Source: Tenacibaculum jejuense
Lineage (GTDB): Bacteria > Bacteroidota > Bacteroidia > Flavobacteriales > Flavobacteriaceae
Length of the DNA stretch: 64,000 nucleotides
Assembly: GCF_900198195.1 (NCBI RefSeq)
Contig: NZ_LT899436.1
Location: 4,244,001 to 4,308,000 of the forward strand
Reading direction: 5' to 3'
The notes beneath the pieces were generated by a model. The model was not told the origin of the DNA. It did not search any database and saw only the letters and a program-made list of their open reading frames with translations. The translations under genes were made by a program, and so were the position numbers. The stretch's first letter is position 1; each line of letters starts with the position of its first letter. Positions 56,253 to 64,000 of this stretch are shown one piece after another.

Positions 56253-56990
56253 ATGAATTTTCTTCGCAAAATAGTTAGACCTAAAACTAAAGAGGACGAA
56301 GAATTTTATTATGAACTGAAAACATTGCTTAACTTTAAACCGATTGTTCTTAATCACTACAAAAAAGCTTTTATACATAGGTCTTTAAAAATGACCGATA
56401 ATAAAGGGAAACCTATAAACTACGAACGCTTAGAATTCTTAGGAGATGCTATTTTAGGCTCTGTAATAGCTTCATTTTTATATAAAGAAGCTCCCAGAGG
56501 AAATGAAGGTTATTTAACTCAAATGCGTTCAAAAGTTGTTAGTAGGGAAAATCTTAATAAACTAGGAAAAGAGCTTGACTTGATTCGATTTGTAAAAAGC
56601 AACATCAATCAAAATCAAGTAGGAGAAAATATTCACGGTAACATTTTTGAAGCTTTAATTGGTGCTATTTATTTAGATAGAGGTTATAATTATTGTCATC
56701 AATTTATATATGATCAAGTTATTTTTCCTTACATCGATCTTCAACAATTAGAAAATAAAATCACAAGTTATAAAGGTTTTATTATCGAATGGTGTCAAAA
56801 AACAAAAAGAAAATATGCTTTTGAAAGCTATGAAGATTCAGGCAATCAAAATCAAAAACATTTTAGTGTTCGAGTAATTATTGACGGACAGAAAATTGCT
56901 AAAGGAAGAGCTACTTCAAAAAAGAAAGCAGAAGAGATGGCTGCTAAAAGAGTTTACTATGCTTTTCAGAATCAAATAACTAATTCATAA
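56253..56990 (+). CDS. rnc: Ribonuclease III
   Basis: 245 residues. It processes rRNA precursors and cuts double-stranded RNA. The catalytic signature ERLEFLGDAILG lies near residues 57-68 and HGNIFEALIGAIYLD near 128. A C-terminal dsRNA-binding domain (from about 170) ends in KKKAEEMAAKRVYY. It follows fabF by 16 bases, a widespread gene order. Confidence 0.95.
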   Translation: MNFLRKIVRPKTKEDEEFYYELKTLLNFKPIVLNHYKKAFIHRSLKMTDNKGKPINYERLEFLGDAILGSVIASFLYKEAPRGNEGYLTQMRSKVVSRENLNKLGKELDLIRFVKSNINQNQVGENIHGNIFEALIGAIYLDRGYNYCHQFIYDQVIFPYIDLQQLENKITSYKGFIIEWCQKTKRKYAFESYEDSGNQNQKHFSVRVIIDGQKIAKGRATSKKKAEEMAAKRVYYAFQNQITNS

Positions 56991-57067
56991 TAAGCTTACA
57001 AGAAATCGTTTTCGTTAATTTCATATTATTTTCACATTACATTCTGTAAATTAGCATAAATTATTTT

Positions 57068-57538
57068 ATGCAAATTCATTCACTTACGTTAGATGATTTT
57101 TCATCTTCTAATTATAGCTTAATAGGTATTCATAGCACAGTTGAAGATTACCGTTTAGCGTATTTTTTGAATTTACACTTGCAACTAAATTTAAAACGAT
57201 CAAAGTTAGATATAGATCTAAAAAGAAAAGGCATAGATGCTTTTTTCTCACTTTATGAATTTACTCACAATACAACAGAAAATTCATGGTATCTAATTTC
57301 AAATTATCATAAAAATAAGGTTGTAGGAAATAATTTAAGTTTATTTTCAGAAAGTCAAACAGTAACATATTTGCTTCCTGAAAGGAAAAAAGTTGATTAC
57401 TTTTTAAAATTAGAAGGGGATTTTAATTCTGTAATTATTAACCAAACTATAGAAAAAATAAATAAAATTTCTCAGGTAATCACTTCTTATTCCATAGATA
57501 CAAACAAACTAAAATCTAAAGAGTCTTTAATTTTTTAA
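57068..57538 (+). CDS. IPExxxVDY-family protein
   Basis: 156 residues. The family motif is seen as LLPERKKVDYFLKLEG, with Leu for Ile. This family is restricted to Bacteroidota and lies next to pyruvate kinase here: the stop is 3 bases before the pyk ATG, so translation is coupled. The role is unknown; a link to pyruvate kinase or ACP metabolism would be inference. Confidence 0.85.
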   Translation: MQIHSLTLDDFSSSNYSLIGIHSTVEDYRLAYFLNLHLQLNLKRSKLDIDLKRKGIDAFFSLYEFTHNTTENSWYLISNYHKNKVVGNNLSLFSESQTVTYLLPERKKVDYFLKLEGDFNSVIINQTIEKINKISQVITSYSIDTNKLKSKESLIF

Positions 57539-57541
57539 CCT

Positions 57542-58969
57542 ATGCCACACAACAAAAAAACAAAAATTGTTGCCACACTAGGACCTGCAACGAGTACAAA
57601 AGAAGTTCTTACAAAAATGGCTGAAGCTGGAGTTAATGTTTTCAGAATAAACTTTTCTCATGCAGATTATGATATTGTGAAAGAACGAGTAAGTCAGATA
57701 CGTGAGATAAACGAAGAAAACGGATATAATGTAGCCATATTAGCCGATTTACAAGGTCCAAAGCTTAGAGTTGGAGTAATGGAGGAAGGTGTAGAAGTTA
57801 AGGCTGGAGATCGTTTTATTTTTACCACTGAAAAATGTACTGGTACAAAAGAAAAAGCTTTTATGACATATCAGCGTTTTCCTAAAGATGTTAAACCTGG
57901 TGAAAATATTCTTGTAGATGATGGAAAGTTACTTTTTAAGGTAATTTCTACAGATAAAGAAAAAGAAGTTGTTACTGAAGTAATTAACGGAGGATCTTTA
58001 AAATCAAAAAAAGGTGTAAACTTACCTAATACAGATATTTCTTTACCTGCACTTACAGAAAAAGACAAGAAAGATGTTGTTTTTGCACTAGAACAAGAAG
58101 TAGACTGGATTGCTCTATCTTTTGTTAGAAATCCTGAGGATTTAAGAATGCTTCGTGATTTAATAAAGCAAAAATCAAGATATCGTGTACCAGTAATTGC
58201 AAAAATTGAAAAACCAGAAGCTGTTGAAAATATAGATGCCTTAATTCCATATTGTGATGGTTTAATGGTAGCAAGAGGTGACTTAGGTGTAGAAGTTCCA
58301 ATGCAAGATGTTCCATTGATACAAAAAAGCTTAGTGCGAAGAGCTAAAAAAGCTAGAATTCCAGTAATTATAGCAACTCAAATGATGGAGACTATGATTG
58401 AGAATAGTGTTCCAACTCGTGCTGAAGTTAATGATGTAGCCAACTCTATTATGGACGGTGCTGATGCGGTAATGTTATCTGGAGAAACATCTGTAGGAAA
58501 ACATCCTGTAAAGGTTATTCAAAAGATGACCGAAATTATTGGTAGTGTTGAATTTTCTCCTTTAATCAAAGTACCTGTTGAACCACCACATGTGAGAACA
58601 AACAGGTTTATAACAAAATCTGTATGTCATCATGCTGCTTTAATGGCTGACGATATAAAAGCTTCTGCTATCTCTACATTAACTAATAGTGGGTATACTG
58701 CTTTTCAAATTTCTGCATGGAGGCCAAAATCTCACGTAATCGCATTTTCTTCAGAAAAGAGAATATTAGGGAAACTAAATCTCTTGTGGGGAGTTAGAGC
58801 TTATTATTATGACAGAGATTTAAATACCGATGACACCGTAAAAGATATTAATGAAATTATTAAAGAGAAAAACTTTGTAAAAACAGGTGATTTCGTGATT
58901 AACTTAACTTCTATGCCTGTTGAAGAAAGAGGTATGGTAAACACACTTCGTGTTTCGCAAATAGATTAA
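57542..58969 (+). CDS. pyk: Pyruvate kinase
   Basis: 475 residues. It converts phosphoenolpyruvate and ADP to pyruvate and ATP. The active site carries VAKIEKPEAVEN with the catalytic Lys, ARGDLGVEVP, and ATQMMETM with the ATP-binding loop. The N-terminus has KIVATLGPATS and FRINFSHAD. It follows the IPExxxVDY gene with a 3-base gap. Confidence 0.96.
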   Translation: MPHNKKTKIVATLGPATSTKEVLTKMAEAGVNVFRINFSHADYDIVKERVSQIREINEENGYNVAILADLQGPKLRVGVMEEGVEVKAGDRFIFTTEKCTGTKEKAFMTYQRFPKDVKPGENILVDDGKLLFKVISTDKEKEVVTEVINGGSLKSKKGVNLPNTDISLPALTEKDKKDVVFALEQEVDWIALSFVRNPEDLRMLRDLIKQKSRYRVPVIAKIEKPEAVENIDALIPYCDGLMVARGDLGVEVPMQDVPLIQKSLVRRAKKARIPVIIATQMMETMIENSVPTRAEVNDVANSIMDGADAVMLSGETSVGKHPVKVIQKMTEIIGSVEFSPLIKVPVEPPHVRTNRFITKSVCHHAALMADDIKASAISTLTNSGYTAFQISAWRPKSHVIAFSSEKRILGKLNLLWGVRAYYYDRDLNTDDTVKDINEIIKEKNFVKTGDFVINLTSMPVEERGMVNTLRVSQID

Positions 58970-58993
58970 ATAAGATAGAATTTTTATAAATAT

Positions 58994-59026
58994 AAAACCC
59001 CGTAAAATAAATTACGGGGTTTTTAA
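58994..59026. terminator. Bidirectional terminator between pyk and atpC
   Basis: A perfect 12-bp stem (58994-59005 with 59012-59023) with ACCCCGTAA/TTACGGGGT core and a T run on the plus strand. Confidence 0.9.
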
Positions 59027-59045
59027 TATTATAGTAAAACAAGAA

Positions 59046-59339
59046 CTAGTCTGCTAGTATAATTGCTTTATTATCTTTAATCTCTATTGTTCCAGAATTG
59101 ATCGCTAAAGTTAGTACTTTATCATCAGCTGGTAATTTCTCAATGCTACCGTGTAAATCATCAAAAACTAAATGATTCTGACTATGAACATGTACTTTAA
59201 CTACCCCTCCATTTAAAACAGACACAATAGGTGCGTGATTGTTTAAAACTTGGAACTCTCCGTTAACACCTGGCACAACAACAGAATCTATTTCTGATGA
59301 GAATACTACTGCTTCTGGAGTAACAATTTCTAAAAACAT
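59046..59339 (-). CDS. atpC: F1 ATP synthase epsilon subunit (short form)
   Basis: 97 residues. Only the N-terminal beta-sandwich is present (LEIVTPEAVVFSSE, GEFQVLNNHAPIVSVL), whereas typical subunits run to about 130-140 residues with two C-terminal helices. The inhibitory helical hairpin is therefore missing. Short forms occur in Bacteroidota. It follows atpD by 22 bases. Confidence 0.93.
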   Translation of the reverse strand: MFLEIVTPEAVVFSSEIDSVVVPGVNGEFQVLNNHAPIVSVLNGGVVKVHVHSQNHLVFDDLHGSIEKLPADDKVLTLAINSGTIEIKDNKAIILAD

Positions 59340-59361
59340 AATTAACTTCTATATATTAATA

Positions 59362-60885
<1,524 letters not shown>

Positions 60886-60933
60886 TTAAGTTATTGTATT
60901 TATTAAGTGTTTCTTATGTCACTTTTCAGTGCG

Positions 60934-60941
60934 CAAAGGTA
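60934..60941 (-). promoter_or_regulatory. Promoter -7 box of atpD-atpC
   Basis: TACCTTTG on the minus strand, about 60 bases before the ATG. A TTG lies 12 bases further up, shorter than the normal spacing. Confidence 0.5.
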
Positions 60942-61000
60942 ATTTTTTTATAACAATATAAAAAACCTTTATAGATAAATTTTACTTATGGTTATTTAAT

Positions 61001-61028
61001 AAAAAAAGCCTCGCAAATGCGAGGCTTT
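61001..61028 (-). terminator. Terminator of the thrombospondin-repeat OmpA gene
   Basis: A perfect 11-bp stem (61005-61015 with 61018-61028) with a 2-base loop and a T run on the minus strand. Confidence 0.92.
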
Positions 61029-61057
61029 ATATTATTTCAACTTAATTTAGAAATAAA

Positions 61058-62455
61058 TTATTTCTTTAAGTTAATTTCTACACGTCTGTTTTGCGCTCTA
61101 CCAGCTCTAGTTTTGTTAGATGCGATTGGATAATCTTCACCTAAACCTACAGATGATAATCTAGCACCATCGATTCCGTGAGAAGCTAAGTAATCTAATA
61201 CAGCTTTAGCTCTTCTTTCAGATAATCTTTGGTTAGCTGCATTTGCTCCTTGGCTATCAGTGTGACCTTCAATGTTGAAGTTAGCTTTAGGATACTCCTT
61301 CATGATAGCAGCGATTAAATCTAATTTTCCAGTTACACCTGGTCTAAAAGTAGATCTTCCTGAGTTAAAGTAGATAGCTCTTGCGAAGTTTTGTAATTCT
61401 TTTAACTTCACTTCCTCGATAACTGGCTTAGGCTCTGGACATCCTTGTCTTGAAGCTACACCAGGTACATCTGGACACTTGTCTACATTATCTTTAACTC
61501 CATCTTTATCTTTATCTCCCCAAGGACATCCTTTGTTTTCAGCAGGACCAGCCTCGTTTGGACACTTATCATTCTTATCAGCAATACCGTCACCATCAGA
61601 ATCAGGACAACCGTTCATTGCTTTTGTACCAGCTTCAGTTGGACATGCGTCATCTTTATCAGCGATACCATCGTTATCAGCATCTGGACATCCGTTTAAC
61701 TCAGCTTTACCAGCTTCGTTTGGACAAGCATCATCAGAATCTTTGATACCATCACCATCAGCATCTGGACATCCGTTAAATTCTTTTAAACCTGCAACTT
61801 CTGGACAAGCATCATCTTTATCGTAAACACCATCACCATCAGTATCTTTTCCTCCGAAACGGAAAACTACACCTAAAGTATGTTGGAAATGATCTTGTAT
61901 TTTATCAGCAAATTCTTTCTTTGCTCCAGTTTGGAAGTTTAAACCAATATTTTCGTTAAACCAAACGTTGAAACCAGCACCTACATTTAAAGTACCTTCT
62001 CCACCGTCAACGAAAACTCCGTTTACAACTCTACCAAAATCAGTGTATCCACCCCCTACGTATACGTAAGGATCCCACCAAGCTGTATCTCCGATTAAGT
62101 GATTTACATCCCACTTAGCGTTTAAGTCAATAGCCCAATATAATTCATTAATATCTCTTTCTGTTGCGTAAGTCTTAACTTTATTGATAGACCCAGCTAA
62201 CTGTAAAGTAAATCCGTCAGCTAAATACTTTTCAACGCTTACTCTTGAAATAGATGGTAATAAGTTATCAGACCATTCTGAAGTTCCAACGTAGTCTTGT
62301 AAATAGTCTCCAAATTCACTAGGAATTCTAACGTCTACAACATTAACACCGAAACCAACAACCCAAGGATTGTTTTCATCTTGCGCATTAACTTTACTAA
62401 AAGGAAGTAATGTTAACACAGCTATAAAAATCATAGCTAAATTTAATTGTTTCAT
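61058..62455 (-). CDS. OmpA-family outer membrane protein with thrombospondin type 3 repeats
   Basis: 465 residues from the ATG at 62455. A signal peptide ends at VNAQ. Residues about 25-205 form a beta barrel. Residues about 210-345 carry five calcium-binding thrombospondin type 3 repeats (DxDxDGxxDxxDxCP...GC). The C-terminal OmpA domain (about 355-465) has IEGHTDSQG and NRRVEI. It anchors the outer membrane to peptidoglycan and is likely abundant. It is monocistronic with a strong promoter and terminator. Confidence 0.94.
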   Translation of the reverse strand: MKQLNLAMIFIAVLTLLPFSKVNAQDENNPWVVGFGVNVVDVRIPSEFGDYLQDYVGTSEWSDNLLPSISRVSVEKYLADGFTLQLAGSINKVKTYATERDINELYWAIDLNAKWDVNHLIGDTAWWDPYVYVGGGYTDFGRVVNGVFVDGGEGTLNVGAGFNVWFNENIGLNFQTGAKKEFADKIQDHFQHTLGVVFRFGGKDTDGDGVYDKDDACPEVAGLKEFNGCPDADGDGIKDSDDACPNEAGKAELNGCPDADNDGIADKDDACPTEAGTKAMNGCPDSDGDGIADKNDKCPNEAGPAENKGCPWGDKDKDGVKDNVDKCPDVPGVASRQGCPEPKPVIEEVKLKELQNFARAIYFNSGRSTFRPGVTGKLDLIAAIMKEYPKANFNIEGHTDSQGANAANQRLSERRAKAVLDYLASHGIDGARLSSVGLGEDYPIASNKTRAGRAQNRRVEINLKK

Positions 62456-62494
62456 TATCAAAAATTTAAATTAAAAGTTCGTTTATATATAACG

Positions 62495-62524
62495 CAAATG
62501 TAAGTTCAAAAAACTTATTTACAA
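62495..62524 (-). promoter_or_regulatory. Promoter of the thrombospondin-repeat OmpA gene
   Basis: On the minus strand: TTG at 62524-62522, a 19-base spacer, then TACATTTG at 62502-62495. It is one of the best promoters in the window. Confidence 0.65.
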
Positions 62525-62572
62525 AAGCAAATCTACAAAAACTTATAAAAAAAACAAGTTTTTGTTCGTCTT

Positions 62573-63769
62573 TTACGAAATAACGCTTAACGCTTTTCCT
62601 ACTTTTACAAATGCATTTATTGCCTTATCTAAATGTTCTTTTTCGTGTGCAGCAGACAATTGCACTCTTATTCTTGCTTGCTCTTTTGGAACTACTGGAT
62701 AAAAGAATCCTATTACATAAATTCCTTCTTTTAAAAGTTCATTTGCCATTACTTGAGAAAGCTTTGCATCGTACAACATAACTGGTACTATAGCTGCATC
62801 TGCACCCACCAAATCAAAACCAGCTTTTTCCATTTCTGACCTGAAGTAATTTGTATTCCATTCCAATTTATCTCTTAAAGAAGTATCATTAGATAGCAGA
62901 TCAAAAACCTTTAATGAAGCTCCAACAATTGCTGGTGCAAGTGAGTTAGAGAACAAATATGGTCTTGACCTTTGACGTAAAATTTCTATAATTTCTTTTT
63001 TACCAGTAGTGTAACCTCCCATTGCTCCACCTAAAGCTTTCCCTAAAGTTCCCGTAATGATATCTATTCTACCCATTACTCTCTTTAACTCTAAGGTACC
63101 TCTACCAGTTTCACCAATAAAACCTGCAGCATGGCATTCATCTATCATAACCATAGCATCGTATTTATCAGCTAAATCACAGATCTTGTCTAATTCAGCA
63201 ACGATACCATCCATAGAGAATACTCCATCAGTAACAATGATTTTAAATCTATGGTTTTGTTTATTTGCTTCAATTAATTGCTCTTCTAATGAAGCCATAT
63301 CATTATTATTATAACGATAACGTGCCGCTTTACATAAACGAACACCATCGATGATAGAAGCATGATTTAAACTATCAGAAATAATAGCGTCTTCTTTTGT
63401 TAATAATGGTTCAAAAACACCCCCGTTTGCGTCAAAAGCTGCTGCATATAAAATGGTATCTTCAGTTTGATAAAACTCAGCAATTTTAGCTTCTAAAGCT
63501 TTATGAATATCTTGAGTTCCACAAATGAAACGCACAGAAGACATTCCAAAACCATGCGTATCCATAGTATCTTTAGCCGCCTGAATTACTTCTGGGTGAT
63601 TTGATAAACCTAAATAGTTATTTGCACAAAAGTTAATTACTTCTTCACCTGTAGAAATCTTAATTACAGCATCTTGTGAAGATGTAATGATACGCTCTGT
63701 TTTATATAATCCAGCATCTTTAATATCCTGAATTTCTTTTTGTAAATGTTCTTTTATTTTTCCGTACAT
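62573..63769 (-). CDS. kbl: Glycine C-acetyltransferase (2-amino-3-ketobutyrate CoA ligase)
   Basis: 398 residues. It is a PLP alpha-oxoamine synthase that joins threonine breakdown to glycine and acetyl-CoA. The PLP-binding Lys is in GTLGKALGG, with [12 protein letters not shown] and [12 protein letters not shown] as seen in Kbl proteins. Its start lies 24 bases after the nuclease gene, so the two may be one operon. Threonine dehydrogenase is not in the window. Confidence 0.92.
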   Translation of the reverse strand: MYGKIKEHLQKEIQDIKDAGLYKTERIITSSQDAVIKISTGEEVINFCANNYLGLSNHPEVIQAAKDTMDTHGFGMSSVRFICGTQDIHKALEAKIAEFYQTEDTILYAAAFDANGGVFEPLLTKEDAIISDSLNHASIIDGVRLCKAARYRYNNNDMASLEEQLIEANKQNHRFKIIVTDGVFSMDGIVAELDKICDLADKYDAMVMIDECHAAGFIGETGRGTLELKRVMGRIDIITGTLGKALGGAMGGYTTGKKEIIEILRQRSRPYLFSNSLAPAIVGASLKVFDLLSNDTSLRDKLEWNTNYFRSEMEKAGFDLVGADAAIVPVMLYDAKLSQVMANELLKEGIYVIGFFYPVVPKEQARIRVQLSAAHEKEHLDKAINAFVKVGKALSVIS

Positions 63770-63793
63770 GGCTTGTTTGTTTGTGTGGTAAAA

Positions 63794-64000
63794 TTATGCA
63801 ATTTCTTCCACTAAAATTTCATCATTTATATATATCAATATTTTTTTATCTACCTTAAAATTCAACAGACCTAAATCGTTGGCGTATTTATTAATTTGAT
63901 GTATATGTGAACGGTCTGGTTTTCCTGTTTTATAATCGATAACAGTTACCATATTATTATAGAACACTAAACGATCTGGAATAATAATTTCATCCATACC
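63794..64000 (-). CDS. C-terminal end of a RecB-type PD-(D/E)XK nuclease (cut by window)
   Basis: Only about 67 residues are visible. The pattern PDRLVFYNN..VIDYKTGKPD, with His...Gln in HIHQINKYANDLG, is the PD-(D/E)XK nuclease core and the Q motif at the end of UvrD/RecB-type helicase-nucleases. The rest lies beyond the right edge. A full-length AddA/RecB-like or UvrD-helicase protein is inferred. Confidence 0.8.
   Translation of the reverse strand, partial: GMDEIIIPDRLVFYNNMVTVIDYKTGKPDRSHIHQINKYANDLGLLNFKVDKKILIYINDEILVEEIA

Noticed and set aside
61479..61826. Regularly repeated DNA inside the OmpA gene, CRISPR-like at first sight
   Set aside because: The repeats encode thrombospondin type 3 motifs in frame and have no spacer structure.

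Overview
The window reads as a chromosomal segment of a marine Flavobacteriaceae bacterium (Bacteroidota; a Tenacibaculum/Polaribacter/Aquimarina-like genus, not resolvable from this sequence). The evidence is very low GC, many promoters with the Bacteroidota -7 box TAnnTTTG, type IX secretion (T9SS) C-terminal sorting domains, SxxC lipoboxes, an IPExxxVDY protein, DUF4252/DUF5689 proteins and an atpD-atpC pair separated from the other ATP synthase genes. I see no rRNA, tRNA, insertion sequence, prophage or CRISPR array.

Layout. 1-5.8 kb: envelope genes (YiaA/B membrane protein fragment, LEA-like helical protein, OmpA lipoprotein, small secreted protein), then a TPR histidine kinase flanked by two LytTR regulators. 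5.9-20.8 kb: housekeeping genes (OlsF-like aminolipid synthase, GNAT, aspartokinase, fructose-bisphosphatase, superoxide dismutase, a TetR regulator with two operator copies, cystathionine gamma-synthase-type enzyme, DinB-like and ArsC-like proteins, an envelope/TPR operon, thymidine kinase, alanine racemase, MscL). 20.8-36.1 kb: an accessory cluster of four large secreted polysaccharide-active proteins around a membrane-spanning TPR/HTH regulator: a seven-module DUF5060 glycosidase, a beta-helix protein, a GH16 enzyme, and a beta-helix protein fused to an esterase. No SusC/SusD pair lies beside it.

36.3-41.4 kb: AhpD-like protein, OsmC, RecJ, and an M23 peptidase lipoprotein paired with a small exported protein. 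41.5-50.2 kb: a block that could serve phosphate or phosphodiester scavenging (exported endonuclease/phosphatase, TonB receptor, DUF5689 lipoprotein, metallophosphoesterase, Pit phosphate transporter with a PhoU-like tail). 50.3-64 kb: serine hydrolase, SufS, small lipoprotein, RNase H and PurN, the acpP-fabF-rnc run, IPExxxVDY protein and pyruvate kinase, atpD-atpC, a thrombospondin-repeat OmpA porin, glycine C-acetyltransferase, and the end of a RecB-type nuclease cut by the window edge.

The most unusual content is the secreted cluster with its shuffled modules and esterase fusion, followed by the LytTR pair with candidate operator repeats, the TetR gene bracketed by two copies of one operator, and the peptidase/partner pair. 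Function calls rest on motif recognition by eye; no database search was possible.
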